Below are positions 44,719 through 54,782 of a DNA stretch of 64,000 nt, piece by piece (position 1 is the first letter of the stretch; every line of letters starts with the position of its first letter). Source of the stretch: Rhizobiaceae bacterium. GTDB taxonomy: Bacteria; Pseudomonadota; Alphaproteobacteria; Rhizobiales; Rhizobiaceae. Position numbers and translations under genes: made by a program. Below the pieces are notes generated by a model. That model did not search any database. It saw only the letters and a program-made list of their open reading frames with translations, and was not told the origin of the DNA. The DNA is taken from positions 1-64,000 of the forward strand of contig JAEPMD010000004.1 of the NCBI GenBank assembly GCA_017644105.1, written 5' to 3'.

Positions 44719-45860
44719 TGGGTGGCGGTCGCAAACGCGTTGATGCTCACACAAAGATTGTGATCAAAATCGGCTCCGCTTTGCTTGTTGATCGCCAAAG
44801 CGGCTTAAAGTCCGATTGGTTAAGTTCATTATGTGATGACATCGCGGAGTTAAAAGCAAAGGGCGCAGATGTTTTGGTTGTCTCATCCGGGGCGATTGCC
44901 ATGGGCCGAACCGTTTTATCAGCCACCAATAAACGTCTTAAACTCGAAGAAAGCCAAGCTTGTGCGGCTGTTGGACAAATTGCCTTGGCGCGCGCCTGGA
45001 GCGAATGTCTCTCGCACCATGATATTTTTGCAGGCCAAGTGCTGCTCACCTTAAATGACACGGAAGAGCGCCGCAGATATTTGAACGCCCGCGCAACCAT
45101 TGGCGAATTGCTCGAACTTGGCGCGATCCCTATCATCAATGAAAATGACACAGTGGCCACAAGTGAGATCCGCTATGGCGATAATGATCGCCTAGCTGCA
45201 CGCGTAGCCACAATGGTGGGTGCTGATCTTTTGGTTTTATTATCCGATATTGATGGGCTTTATACCGCCCCGCCCCATGAAGACCCCAATGCTGAGTTCT
45301 TGGATGTGATTGATGAGATCACGCCCAAGATCGAAGCAATGGCCGGGGATGCGGGATCAGAACTCTCACGCGGGGGCATGCGCACGAAAATTGATGCTGC
45401 AAAAATTGCAACAACGGCTGGGTGCTCGATGATTATCGCTTCGGGTCAAACCCGTAATCCATTATCATCCATTGATAATGGCGCGCGTTCATCTTGGTTT
45501 AAGGCTTCAGGCACCCCGCGCACGGCGCGTGCGGTTTGGATAGCCGGTCAGCTTGAATCTGCAGGCGCGCTGACCATTGACGATGGTGCAATCGGGGCCT
45601 TGAAAAAAGGTAAGAGCCTGCTGCCAGCAGGTGTGCGCCAGGTGAAAGGTAATTTTTATCGCGGCGATACGATTTCGATCCAAAGCCTTGCGGGTGAGGA
45701 AATTGCTCGTGGTATTTCGCGGTATGATGCGGATGAGGCCAAAGCAATTGCTGGCCTACAAACATCGCAAATTGAAGAAAAACTGGGTTATGCTGGCAGA
45801 AGCGCCATGGTGCACCGGGATGATTTGGTTATGATGCATGCAAAAGAAAAAGCATCCTAG
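44718..45860 (+). CDS. proB: Glutamate 5-kinase
   Basis: 380-aa first enzyme of proline synthesis, phosphorylating glutamate. Amino-acid-kinase domain ([51 protein letters not shown]) followed by a C-terminal PUA domain ([19 protein letters not shown]) as in the bifunctionally regulated bacterial type; feedback inhibition by proline is expected from the family. The start ATG overlaps the obgE stop by one nt. proA follows 23 nt downstream. Confidence 0.96.
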
Positions 45861-45883
45861 AGTTTTGAAAACAGGAAAAGATC

Positions 45884-47170
45884 ATGTCTGATACATTAGA
45901 ACGTACGCAATCTGTTGAAGAAATTATGATGGATATTGGCGCGCGCGCCAATGCAGCAAAACCGGCACTTGCGATCGCCAGCGCTGAGCGTAAACATGCA
46001 GCATTGATTGGTATGGCAGAAGCCATCGAAGCCAATATCTCTGACATTTTAAACGCCAATGCCATTGATATGGAAAAGGGTGTTGCGAACAATATGTCAT
46101 CTGCCATGCTGGACCGGCTTAAGCTTGATGATGATCGTGCGCGCGCCATGGCAAATGGTATTCGCGCGATTGCGGAGTTAAGAGATCCAATTGGTGAAGT
46201 GATTGCAAATTGGGATCGCCCAAATGGTCTTAACATTGAGCGCGTGCGCACGCCGCTTGGCGCAATTGGCGTGATTTATGAAAGCCGCCCAAATGTAACG
46301 GCTGATGCAGGTGCGCTTTGTCTCAAAGCTGGCAATGCTGTGGTATTGCGCGGCGGATCAGATAGTTTCCATTCGTCAGGCGCCATCCATAAATGCTTGG
46401 TCAAAGGCTTAGAAGCAGCCAATCTACCCAAAGACGCCATTCAGATCGTCCCAACATCTGACCGTGCGGCCGTGGGTAAAATGCTTAAGGGCTTAAATGG
46501 TGCTATCGATGTGATCATCCCACGCGGCGGCAAAGGATTGGTCGCACGGGTGCAATCTGAAGCACGTGTGCCTGTTTTCGCGCATCTTGAAGGTCTTTGT
46601 CACATCTATGTAGATGCATCCGCTAGCTTGGAGATGGCAACAGAGATCGTCTTAAACGCAAAACTACGCCGCACCGGGATCTGCGGTGCTGCTGAAACTC
46701 TGCTGATCGATGAAAATGCTGACCCATCATTTGTGCCAACACTTGTGAACGCTTTAAGAGATGCGGGCTGTGAAGTGCGTGGATCTGAAGCGATCATTTC
46801 ACAAGTGGATGCCGTGATCCCAGCCACGATAGAAGATTGGTCAACAGAATATCTTGATAAGGTCATCGCCGCCAAAACAGTCGATGGGATTTCAGGTGCC
46901 ATTGCCCATATCAATCAATATTCATCAAACCACACCGAAGCGGTAATCTGTGAAGATGCAGGCGTTGCCGAACGGTTCTTTAATGAAATTGATTCCGCAA
47001 TCTTGCTGCATAATGCATCCACACAATTTGCCGATGGTGGAGAATTTGGCATGGGTGCTGAAATTGGTATTGCCACAGGGAAAATGCATGCGCGTGGTCC
47101 GGTTGGCGTTGAACAGCTGACATCGTTTAAATATCGCGTGCGCGGTAATGGCCAAATCCGCCCCTCATAA
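45884..47170 (+). CDS. proA: Gamma-glutamyl phosphate reductase
   Basis: 428-aa NADPH-dependent aldehyde-dehydrogenase-fold enzyme, second step of proline synthesis. Characteristic blocks are [31 protein letters not shown], and the catalytic-cysteine region [14 protein letters not shown]; it ends [20 protein letters not shown], a ProA hallmark. Full length. It lies between proB and nadD on the plus strand in the conserved obgE-proB-proA-nadD-rsfS-rlmH order. Confidence 0.97.
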   Translation: MSDTLERTQSVEEIMMDIGARANAAKPALAIASAERKHAALIGMAEAIEANISDILNANAIDMEKGVANNMSSAMLDRLKLDDDRARAMANGIRAIAELRDPIGEVIANWDRPNGLNIERVRTPLGAIGVIYESRPNVTADAGALCLKAGNAVVLRGGSDSFHSSGAIHKCLVKGLEAANLPKDAIQIVPTSDRAAVGKMLKGLNGAIDVIIPRGGKGLVARVQSEARVPVFAHLEGLCHIYVDASASLEMATEIVLNAKLRRTGICGAAETLLIDENADPSFVPTLVNALRDAGCEVRGSEAIISQVDAVIPATIEDWSTEYLDKVIAAKTVDGISGAIAHINQYSSNHTEAVICEDAGVAERFFNEIDSAILLHNASTQFADGGEFGMGAEIGIATGKMHARGPVGVEQLTSFKYRVRGNGQIRPS

Positions 47171-47187
47171 ATGATAGATCAAGCATT

Positions 47188-47817
47188 TTGAGCGCGAGAA
47201 CCAACACATCAGATTTTCTAAAAATGCCCCATGTGCATAAAGGCATGCGCGTGGGGCTTTTTGGCGGTTCGTTTAATCCGCCACATGATGGTCATGTATT
47301 GGTGGCTGAAACAGCCATTCGCCGCCTGCAGCTTGATCAGGTTTGGTGGATGGTCACACCTGGCAATCCACTTAAGAGCCATAAAGAATTAGCGAATTTG
47401 GAAACACGTGTTCAGCTTAGCCGCAAGATTTGTGAAGACCCCAAGATCAAAATCACCGCGTTTGAAGCCGCATATAATTTACAATTCACCGCCGAAACGC
47501 TGGATTTTGTGAAGCGCCGCAATCAGGGTGTAAATTTTGTTTGGCTCATGGGGGCAGATAATCTTGCTAATTTCCACCTTTGGCAAAATTGGCAATATAT
47601 CGCGAAGCAGTTTCCCATCGCAGTCATTGATCGTCCGGGTTCAACATTGGCGTATCTATCATCACGTATGGCGAAAACCTTTGCCCATGCGCGTTTGGAT
47701 GAAACCGACGCCAAACGCCTGCCATTTTTGAAAGCGCCAGCCTGGACATTTTTACATGGGCCACGTTCAACCTTGTCATCCACAGCGCTCCGAAACGCTG
47801 CGAAAGCGTCAAAATAA
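47188..47817 (+). CDS. nadD: Nicotinate-nucleotide adenylyltransferase
   Basis: 209-aa NaMN adenylyltransferase of NAD synthesis. The nucleotidyltransferase signature FGGSFNPPHDGH (with the HxGH-type histidines) and the C-terminal STLSSTALRNAA (ISSTxIR-type) are present, with WMVTPGNPLKSHKELA and VWLMGADNLANFHLWQNW between them. Starts available are TTG 47188 and ATG 47224 (MPHVHKGMRVGLFGG); the latter agrees with common rhizobial N-termini, but neither has a clear SD, so the first 12 residues are uncertain. Confidence 0.94.
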   Translation: MSARTNTSDFLKMPHVHKGMRVGLFGGSFNPPHDGHVLVAETAIRRLQLDQVWWMVTPGNPLKSHKELANLETRVQLSRKICEDPKIKITAFEAAYNLQFTAETLDFVKRRNQGVNFVWLMGADNLANFHLWQNWQYIAKQFPIAVIDRPGSTLAYLSSRMAKTFAHARLDETDAKRLPFLKAPAWTFLHGPRSTLSSTALRNAAKASK

Positions 47818-47901
47818 CATCATTTGAAGATAATAAACTTGCCGAACAACGGGATTTGACTTGCTTCACAAAAGCTTTCAATCGTATTATCCTGTTGTCG
47901 T

Positions 47902-47920
47902 GACAATGGTTCACATTGTC
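47902..47920 (+). repeat. Palindromic operator-like sequence before rsfS
   Basis: GACAATG-GTTCA-CATTGTC is a perfect inverted repeat with 7-nt arms, 56 nt before a possible CTG start and 128 nt before the GTG start of rsfS, in the only non-coding gap between nadD and rsfS. Its symmetry suggests a dimeric regulator site. I do not recognise the motif. Confidence 0.45.
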
Positions 47921-48029
47921 CGATTTAGGCGTGTTCTTATAGAAGAAAGGGATCAAGCTGAGAACAGCAACCACAAAGACAGATGCTGATAAAGCCCTGT
48001 CATCAGGTCAGAACTCTGGCGAAAATGCC

Positions 48030-48371
48030 GTGAAGGAGACCTTAAAGACCGTATTGAACTGCTTGGAAGAAGCCAAAGCTGAAAATACGATTTCAATTGA
48101 TATATCCGGAAAGTCGTCAATCGGTGATTATATGATTGTGACATCTGGACGTTCAAACCGCCATGTTTCCGCTATTTGCGATCAACTCATCAAAGACATC
48201 AAAGGTGCAGGTTTTGCAACTCCTCGGATCGAGGGGCAAAATGCCGGCGATTGGGTTTTGATGGATTGTGGCGATATTATCATTCACGTCTTCCGTCCGG
48301 AAATTCGTGATTTTTATAATATTGAAAAAATGTGGATGGCACCAGAAACAGATGAAAAGGTCGTGCACTAA
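48030..48371 (+). CDS. rsfS: Ribosome silencing factor RsfS
   Basis: 113-aa RsfS/Iojap protein that binds uL14 and prevents subunit joining. The family core is complete: LEEAKAENTISIDI, GKSSIGDYMIVTSGRSNRHVSA, GDWVLMDCGDIIIHVFRPEIRDFYNIEKMW. The GTG at 48030 is used here, but it has no good SD. The frame remains open to 47943 with no ATG, GTG or TTG; an AAGGG five to nine nt before CTG 47958 suggests a possible 24-residue N-terminal extension, and rhizobial orthologues often carry such a lead. rlmH follows 143 nt downstream after two hairpins. Confidence 0.92.
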   Translation: MKETLKTVLNCLEEAKAENTISIDISGKSSIGDYMIVTSGRSNRHVSAICDQLIKDIKGAGFATPRIEGQNAGDWVLMDCGDIIIHVFRPEIRDFYNIEKMWMAPETDEKVVH

Positions 48372-48514
48372 CCATTAGTGTAGACACATTTATCATCTGA
48401 TAAAGGCATCATGGAGCCTTTAACAGCTCCATTGGATCGACAGTGACGACTGGCCAAGCCGGCCAGAAAAGACGTTTGACGCCTTAATCTGCATATATTG
48501 AAAGACAAAAGATT

Positions 48515-48997
48515 ATGCGCATTCATCTTTTTGCCGTTGGTAAATTAAAATCTGGGCCCGAAAGTGAATTGACCAAGCGTTATTTGGACAGATTCGCCAA
48601 ATCTGGTCCTGCAATCGGCCTTGAATTTGGCAAAATGACAGAAGTCAGTGAAAGCAGATCATCCAATGCAAGCACGCGCAAATCTGACGAAGCTACGCTG
48701 CTTGAGAAAGCCATTCCCGACAATGCAAAGCTCATAATCTTAGATGAGATCGGCGAAACCATATCATCTGAGAAATTTACAAAAATGCTCGCTAATTTGC
48801 GGGACAATGGTGATCGCGATGTAATCTTTGCCATTGGCGGTGCTGATGGTCATGCAGAGATGTCTCGAAACAAAGCTTATAAAACCCTTTCATTTGGAAA
48901 AATGACCTGGCCACATCAAATGGCGCGATTCATGTTGGCTGAGCAACTTTATAGGGCCGTAACTATACTGTCCGGGCATCCCTATCATCGCATTTAG
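48515..48997 (+). CDS. rlmH: 23S rRNA (pseudouridine1915-N3)-methyltransferase RlmH
   Basis: 160-aa SPOUT methyltransferase acting on helix 69 of 23S rRNA. Knot signatures: LDEIGETISSEKFTKML, FAIGGADGHAEMSRN (SAM-binding GG) and SFGKMTWPHQMARFMLAEQL, ending with the substrate-contact YRAVTILSGHPYHR. Full length. The rsfS-rlmH pair is conserved widely. The 143-nt gap before it contains ATGGAGC/GCTCCAT (48411-48432) and CTGGCC/GGCCAG (48450-48466) hairpins. Confidence 0.97.
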   Translation: MRIHLFAVGKLKSGPESELTKRYLDRFAKSGPAIGLEFGKMTEVSESRSSNASTRKSDEATLLEKAIPDNAKLIILDEIGETISSEKFTKMLANLRDNGDRDVIFAIGGADGHAEMSRNKAYKTLSFGKMTWPHQMARFMLAEQLYRAVTILSGHPYHRI

Positions 48998-49122
48998 GAA
49001 ATAATTGGCTCTAAGTTATCCTCAAGTGCCCCATTGCAAACACAAGTTTGTGAGATGACAATAATTCTATAATTTGAGTATATTACTGCAAGTTATTTAG
49101 ATAAGGTTTGATCAACACCCCA

Positions 49123-50493
49123 ATGAATTTGAACGCACACAGATATACAACTGCTCTTATTGGCATGACCATGCTGATAGGATCGGCAGGCCTATCGGTG
49201 GCGGAAGATGAAAATATTTTAAACGCAGATGATCCCACTAAAGTACTCGAGCAGAATCGCACCCAAACAGAAGCGGAACTGGACGCGCTAAAAAGCGAAA
49301 CCGCACAAATCACGTCCACCTTAAAACGCCTCGAGAATGATATTCAGTCACTCAAGAAAGATCGCGAAGCGTTAGAAGAAAAACTCAACGCTGCTGAGAA
49401 ACGTCAGAATATATTGGATGAACGTATTGTCACCGGCGAGAGTAAACTAGCTGATCTTGAAGATCGCGAAGCCGAAGTCAAAATTTCACTGCGAGAACGC
49501 AACAACATATTGGCAGAAGTTTTAGCTGCTTTGCAAAGACTAGGATCAAACCCACCCCCCGCATTATTGGTATCACCCGAGGATGCATTATCATCTGTAA
49601 GGAGCGCAATATTGCTGGGAGCTGTGGTCCCTGAAATTCGCTCTGAAACCGAAAAACTTGTGGCCGATTTACAAGAGCTCAGCGATATTCGCAAAGATAT
49701 AACAAGCGAACGCACACAATTGGCTGCTGATCTCGACGCCAGCTTCAAGGAACAAGAAGAGCTGACGGCCTTGATTAAAGAAAAAGCAGCTTTGAATATC
49801 GCTAGCCTGTCTCAACTGGAGAAAGAGCGTCAAAGGGCCAGTGAAATTGAAGACAAATCATCTGAGCTCAAAACTGTGGTCGCAGCACTCACATCTGAGA
49901 TTTCATCTATTCGTGAAGCAGCAGAACAAGCTCGGCTAGCAGAAATCGAACGACAAAAAAGGGCTGCAGAACAATTGGCTCGCGCGAAAGAACTGGCGCA
50001 GGCAAGGGAATTGCCCAATCAGGAGCGGTTATCACCCGCCTATTCATTTGCCGCTCTGCAATCAACATTGGAATTTCCAGTTACGGGTGCTGTTGAAAAA
50101 CGCTTTGGTGATGAGGATAATTCCGGTCAGACTTTACGCGGTATTTTAATGTCCGCTGGGGAGAATGATCGCGTGCTAGCCCCTGTTGACGGATGGATCG
50201 CCTATGCTGGCCCGTTCCGCTCGTATGAAAATATTATCATCTTAAATGCTGGTGAAGGCTATCACATTGTTATGGCTGGGCTAAACCAACTGAAAGTGAA
50301 TCAAGGGCAATTTGTTGTTTCGGGTGAACCAATTGCCGCCATGGGTAGCGAAAGCTTTACCAATAATAGCGCATTAGCACTAGCGTCGGGCAAGCCAACG
50401 CTCTACATTGAACTTAGAAAAGATCAAACACAGATTGATTCTGCCCCCTGGTGGGCAAACATCGCTTCTGGAAGGGCAAGTAATGATACGTAA
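49123..50493 (+). CDS. EnvC-like murein hydrolase activator (degenerate LytM)
   Basis: 456 aa: signal peptide (ALIGMTMLIGSAGLSVAE), a long coiled coil (about 30-255, with KRLENDIQSLKKDREALEEK-type heptads), a helical hinge rich in Ala/Arg (AEIERQKRAAEQLARAKELA) and a C-terminal M23/LytM domain. The metal ligands of active M23 enzymes are missing: the HxxxD region reads RGILMSAGEND and the HxH region LYIELRK. It should therefore activate amidases rather than cut, as EnvC does under FtsEX control. Start choice is uncertain (ATG 49123 or TTG 49108). A perfect TATAAT at 49068-49073 suggests a promoter. It overlaps ctpA by 11 nt. Confidence 0.88.
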   Translation: MNLNAHRYTTALIGMTMLIGSAGLSVAEDENILNADDPTKVLEQNRTQTEAELDALKSETAQITSTLKRLENDIQSLKKDREALEEKLNAAEKRQNILDERIVTGESKLADLEDREAEVKISLRERNNILAEVLAALQRLGSNPPPALLVSPEDALSSVRSAILLGAVVPEIRSETEKLVADLQELSDIRKDITSERTQLAADLDASFKEQEELTALIKEKAALNIASLSQLEKERQRASEIEDKSSELKTVVAALTSEISSIREAAEQARLAEIERQKRAAEQLARAKELAQARELPNQERLSPAYSFAALQSTLEFPVTGAVEKRFGDEDNSGQTLRGILMSAGENDRVLAPVDGWIAYAGPFRSYENIIILNAGEGYHIVMAGLNQLKVNQGQFVVSGEPIAAMGSESFTNNSALALASGKPTLYIELRKDQTQIDSAPWWANIASGRASNDT

Positions 50494-51805
50494 AATAACA
50501 CTTCTCGCCTTGGGTATTTTTTTAGGTGCCGCAGCGACCAGTTTTGTGAAAACACAAAGCCTTTCCGCTGTCGCAGCTGGGTCTGATACCTATCGACAAA
50601 TCTCCATTTTTGGTTCGGTATTCGAGCGTATTCGTGCCGAATATGTCACCCCGCCAGATGAGAAGAAACTGGTCCAGAGCGCCATTAGTGGCATGTTGTC
50701 ATCACTTGATCCGCATTCGAGCTATTTAGATCCCGATGCTGCCGGTGACATGCGAACACAAACTCGCGGTGAATTTGGTGGACTTGGTATTGAAGTCACA
50801 ATGGAAGATGAATTGGTGAAGGTGATCACACCGATTGATGACACGCCAGCAGCTAAGGCCGGTGTTCTTGCAGGTGATTTCATTTCTGAAATTGATGGTG
50901 AACCTGTCCGCGGACTATCTCTAACGGACGCCGTTGATAAAATGCGCGGTCCTGTCAATACACCGATTGTTTTGACAATCCTGCGCCAGGGTGCGGACAT
51001 GCCCTTTGAGATTGAAGTTATCCGTGATGTGATCGCTATTCGCGCAGTACGTTCACGTGCTGAAGATGATATCGGTTATCTACGAGTTATCTCGTTCACA
51101 GAAAAAACCTATTCTGATCTTGAAAAAGCAATTGATAAGCTCACCGATGAAATTGGTGAAGACAAGCTCAAAGGCTTTGTACTTGATCTGCGCCTAAATC
51201 CAGGTGGTCTTTTGGATCAGGCGATCAGCGTATCTGATGCATTCCTAGATCGTGGAGAGATCGTATCAACACGTGGTCGTGACCCAGAAGAAGGTCGTCG
51301 CTTTAATGCTCGTCCTGGCGATTTAACCGGCGGTCTACCGCTGATCGTAATGGTCAATGGCGGCTCTGCATCAGCTTCCGAGATTGTTGCCGGCGCATTA
51401 CAAGATCACAAACGCGCAACTGTATTGGGCACGCGCTCATTTGGTAAAGGTTCTGTCCAAACCATCATTCCATTGCAGGAATTTGGTGCACTTCGCTTAA
51501 CAACTGCGCTTTACTACACACCGTCTGGCACATCTATTCAGGGTAAGGGCATTGAACCTGACATTAAGGTCGATCAGCCAATTCCTGAGGAATTGCAAGG
51601 TCGTGTGCGTGCATCCGGAGAATCTGAACTTCGCGGCCACATTCAAGGCCAGGAAGAAGACGAAGAAGGTTCAGGCTCAATCGCTTATGTACCTCCGGAT
51701 CCAAAGGATGATGTACAGCTTAGCCATGCATTGAAACTGTTGCGTGGGGAAATCCAAGATGATGCATTCCCACCGCAAAAGGATCAGGCAAGCAACGCAA
51801 ACTAA
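50483..51805 (+). CDS. ctpA: Carboxy-terminal processing protease CtpA (S41)
   Basis: 440-aa periplasmic or membrane-anchored S41 protease. An N-terminal signal anchor (ITLLALGIFLGAAATSF) is followed by the PDZ domain (GIEVTMEDELVKVITPIDDTPAAKAG) and the catalytic Ser/Lys dyad: Ser in NGGSASASEIVAGAL and Lys in GTRSFGKGSVQTIIPL. The acidic C-terminal 50 residues look flexible. The start at 50483 has SD GGAAGGG six nt upstream and overlaps envC by 11 nt; the frame extends 25 codons further upstream inside envC. Relatives trim envelope proteins and control peptidoglycan hydrolases, which fits its pairing with the EnvC-like gene. Confidence 0.94.
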   Translation: MIRKITLLALGIFLGAAATSFVKTQSLSAVAAGSDTYRQISIFGSVFERIRAEYVTPPDEKKLVQSAISGMLSSLDPHSSYLDPDAAGDMRTQTRGEFGGLGIEVTMEDELVKVITPIDDTPAAKAGVLAGDFISEIDGEPVRGLSLTDAVDKMRGPVNTPIVLTILRQGADMPFEIEVIRDVIAIRAVRSRAEDDIGYLRVISFTEKTYSDLEKAIDKLTDEIGEDKLKGFVLDLRLNPGGLLDQAISVSDAFLDRGEIVSTRGRDPEEGRRFNARPGDLTGGLPLIVMVNGGSASASEIVAGALQDHKRATVLGTRSFGKGSVQTIIPLQEFGALRLTTALYYTPSGTSIQGKGIEPDIKVDQPIPEELQGRVRASGESELRGHIQGQEEDEEGSGSIAYVPPDPKDDVQLSHALKLLRGEIQDDAFPPQKDQASNAN

Positions 51806-51816
51806 ACCTGTTGCCC

Positions 51817-53058
51817 ATGCAATCGGACCTTAACCGCCCTCTTGGCCAAAATAACAAGTCAAAGAGCAAAGCGACAGACAAAAACAAGCCTGCCAACCTG
51901 TTCAAATGGTTGGCAGGTTTTGCTGTTGTGGCGATTATCGGTGGAGCAAGTTTTACAGCTATTCATCAAGACCCCATCGAAAGCAAAATTGAAACAGCTG
52001 CCATTGACGTTGAACACACGGAAGTCCCAACAAAATCTGAACCTGAGCAAGCCCCAAACGAGATTGCAGCAGTACCGGAAAACACTGAACAAATTCAGCC
52101 AGGCATCATAGACCGACAAGCTGGCAATTCTGGCGGCAATATCGAAACCGTGACGACATCCGACGGTCTGAAAATCACCAAAGTGACACCGAGTGATCGG
52201 GATAATGATGGGGCGGTTTTGTTGGATGCGCCCAACCAACGCGGACAAGACCCGCATTTAGCGCATCTGCCGGATCCTAAAATTACAGAGGATACAGAGT
52301 TTGGTCGCTTGCCTGTTTATGGACAAAATGGCGAACGCGCGTTTGATGTCTATGCTCGGCCATGGTCTGGTGCACGTGGCACCCGCATAGCCATTATTGT
52401 CGGCGGTCTTGGTTTAAGCCAGACTGGATCGAATTACGCCATTAATACGTTGTCTGAGGACATTACATTGGGTTTTGCCGGGAATGGCAATAGTCTCCAA
52501 CGTTGGATGCAATCTGCCCGTCGCAACGGTCATGAGATCATCTTACAGGTTCCGTTTGAACCGTTTGACTACCCTAATAATAATCCTGGTCGCGGAACAT
52601 TAGTGACAGCTAATGATCCTGTATCAAACTTAAACTTGCTTCATGAAGCCATGGGCCGAATTACCAATTATACCGGCGTCGGTAATTTCATGGGCGGCAG
52701 ATTTTTATCGGATCCAGAATCCTTCGAACCCATTATGCATGATATTGCTAGCCGAGGAATTTTGTTCTTCGATGACGGTACATCATCTCGCTCGCTTGCT
52801 GAAACATTCTCAAAAACTTTCGGCATTCCCTTTGTCGCCGCTGACCTTGTCTTGGATGCGACACCACAAAAAGCACAAGTTTTGAAAAAACTGGATGATC
52901 TGGAACGCATAGCTAAACGAAATGGTTTTGCTGTAGGAACTGCGTCAGCGTTTACCGACAGTGTTGACGCCATTGCGGAATGGAGTAATGAAGCCAAAGC
53001 GCGCGGCATTGAAATAGTTGGATTGTCGGCCCTCGCAACAGAACCGAATACACGATAG
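51817..53058 (+). CDS. Divergent polysaccharide deacetylase family protein
   Basis: 413 aa: cytoplasmic [13 protein letters not shown] lead, one transmembrane helix (about 28-49, [19 protein letters not shown]), an acidic disordered region (about 50-150) and a C-terminal Polysacc_deac_2 (COG2861) domain opening [16 protein letters not shown] and including [17 protein letters not shown] and FMGGRFLSD. The family shares the NodB-like barrel but catalytic metal residues differ from classic deacetylases, so activity is uncertain. It sits between ctpA and rppH, standard in rhizobia. ATG at 51817 was preferred over TTG 51811 since family proteins begin with a DLNxPLGQ motif. Confidence 0.9.
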   Translation: MQSDLNRPLGQNNKSKSKATDKNKPANLFKWLAGFAVVAIIGGASFTAIHQDPIESKIETAAIDVEHTEVPTKSEPEQAPNEIAAVPENTEQIQPGIIDRQAGNSGGNIETVTTSDGLKITKVTPSDRDNDGAVLLDAPNQRGQDPHLAHLPDPKITEDTEFGRLPVYGQNGERAFDVYARPWSGARGTRIAIIVGGLGLSQTGSNYAINTLSEDITLGFAGNGNSLQRWMQSARRNGHEIILQVPFEPFDYPNNNPGRGTLVTANDPVSNLNLLHEAMGRITNYTGVGNFMGGRFLSDPESFEPIMHDIASRGILFFDDGTSSRSLAETFSKTFGIPFVAADLVLDATPQKAQVLKKLDDLERIAKRNGFAVGTASAFTDSVDAIAEWSNEAKARGIEIVGLSALATEPNTR

Positions 53059-53069
53059 AACGAGACATC

Positions 53070-53591
53070 ATGGCCAAGAAATTAAAAGCTGAAGACCTGC
53101 CCTACCGACCATGCGTTGGCATTATGGTTCTGAACCATAAAGGGCTCGTTTGGGCCGGAAAACGCGTATCCAACAATGAGCGCGACGAATATAAAGATAG
53201 TCCCTATGAATGGCAGATGCCACAAGGCGGCATCGACAAGGGTGAGGATCCAAAACCGGCCTCGCTTCGCGAGCTCTATGAGGAAACGGGCATTCAAAGC
53301 GTCGAATATTTAGACGAAACGAAAGATTGGCTGACCTATGATTTGCCAGACGAACTTATTGGGATTGGACTCAAGGGCAAATTTCGAGGTCAGAAACAAA
53401 AATGGTTTGTTTACCGCTTCGTTGGGGATGAACAAGAAATTCAAGTGAACCCTCCAGTCACCGGTGAAAAAGCGGAATTTGATGATTGGGATTGGAAACC
53501 CATGGATGAACTTCCAAAACTCATTGTTCCGTTCAAACGAAAGTTGTACGAAGAAGTAGTAGACGAATTCTCAAAATGGGCGGAGCATTAG
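53070..53591 (+). CDS. rppH: RNA 5'-pyrophosphohydrolase RppH
   Basis: 173-aa Nudix hydrolase that removes pyrophosphate from 5'-triphosphate mRNA, starting decay. The Nudix box GX5EX7REUXEEXGU fits residues 53-75 (REL at 67-69, EETG at 71-74). N-terminal [21 protein letters not shown] and [13 protein letters not shown] are RppH/IalA-type; the Bartonella orthologue is the invasion-associated IalA. Full length. The following gene starts with no intervening base after its stop. Confidence 0.95.
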   Translation: MAKKLKAEDLPYRPCVGIMVLNHKGLVWAGKRVSNNERDEYKDSPYEWQMPQGGIDKGEDPKPASLRELYEETGIQSVEYLDETKDWLTYDLPDELIGIGLKGKFRGQKQKWFVYRFVGDEQEIQVNPPVTGEKAEFDDWDWKPMDELPKLIVPFKRKLYEEVVDEFSKWAEH

Positions 53592-54779
53592 ATGAAAGAA
53601 TTTGGCGGTCAAATCGGAGATTTTGACGAGATAATTAATCGTGTCGGCAGCCATTCGGACAAATGGGATTCGATGGAAACCAATTACGGAGTTTCTCCGG
53701 AACGGGGATTAGCGATGTGGGTGGCGGATATGGATTTCCGACCACCTCAATGTGCAACCGATGCCGTCCAACGTATGCATGACCATGGGATATACGGCTA
53801 TTTTGGAGATGATGCGGATTATAAATCCTCGATCATCTGGTGGATGAAAGAATGCCACCAATGGAATGTTAAACCAGAATGGATCTTCTCAACAAATGGC
53901 CTGGTCAATGGTACCGCATTGTGCGTGCAGGCATTTACCGAAAAGGATGATGCGATTGTCCTCTTCACGCCCGTTTATCATGCTTTTGCGCGCGTGATTG
54001 AAGCTGCAGACCGAACTGTAACGGAATGCCCGTTAGCCATTGAACATGGCCGCTATGTGTTTGATTTCGACGCTTATGAAGAGCTGATGACCGGCAAAGA
54101 AACGATGTTGATCTTGTGTTCACCACACAATCCCGGGGGAACAGTATGGCTCCGTCAGGAACTAGAACAGCTGGCTGAATTTGCTATTAAACATAATTTG
54201 ATGATTGTCTCAGATGAAATTCATCATGATTTGATCATGCCGGGGCAGCTTCACATTCCAATGGCTGAGGTCAAACGCGACATCAAGGATCGTTTGATCA
54301 TGATGACAGCGCCGACTAAGACCTTCAATATCGCTGGGTGCCATACTGGCAATGTTATTATAGAAGATGAGGAATTGCGCGCGACATTTGCCAAGACCAT
54401 GAAGGCGACCGGAACATCTGCCAACGCCTTTGGCATACATATGACGGAAGCGGTCTATTCTCCTGAAGGCGCTTATTGGGTGGCAGCCTTAATGCGCTAT
54501 ATCGATGAAAATGCTCGCATTTTTGATGAAGGGATCAACGAGATCGAAGGTGCGCAATCTATGGGCTTGCAAGCCACCTATCTCTCATGGGTGGATTTCA
54601 CTGAAACAGGGTTAAGTCCCATGTATATCGCTGAACGTATTCAGGACGTCGCAGAGATTGCTGCAAGTCATGGCACAACATTTGGTAAGGGTGGTGAAAA
54701 TTTCATGCGCTTCAACATCGGCATGCCACGATCTCTGCTCGAAGATGCCGTTGTCCGACTTCACAAGGCTTTCGCATAA
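53592..54779 (+). CDS. MalY/PatB-type PLP-dependent C-S lyase
   Basis: 395-aa fold-type I PLP enzyme of the MalY/PatB (cystathionine beta-lyase/aminotransferase) group. The PLP lysine is Lys243 in APTKTFNIAGCHTGN; the cofactor Asp is in MIVSDEIHHDLIMPG and the small-domain Arg in MRFNIGMPRSLLEDAV. The N-terminal WDSMETNYGVSPERGLAMWVADMDF is characteristic of the group. Cleaves cystathionine or cysteine-type C-S bonds; the physiological substrate is uncertain. It begins on the base after the rppH stop and is followed by a bidirectional terminator shared with the atp operon. Confidence 0.93.
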   Translation: MKEFGGQIGDFDEIINRVGSHSDKWDSMETNYGVSPERGLAMWVADMDFRPPQCATDAVQRMHDHGIYGYFGDDADYKSSIIWWMKECHQWNVKPEWIFSTNGLVNGTALCVQAFTEKDDAIVLFTPVYHAFARVIEAADRTVTECPLAIEHGRYVFDFDAYEELMTGKETMLILCSPHNPGGTVWLRQELEQLAEFAIKHNLMIVSDEIHHDLIMPGQLHIPMAEVKRDIKDRLIMMTAPTKTFNIAGCHTGNVIIEDEELRATFAKTMKATGTSANAFGIHMTEAVYSPEGAYWVAALMRYIDENARIFDEGINEIEGAQSMGLQATYLSWVDFTETGLSPMYIAERIQDVAEIAASHGTTFGKGGENFMRFNIGMPRSLLEDAVVRLHKAFA

Positions 54780-54782
54780 AAC

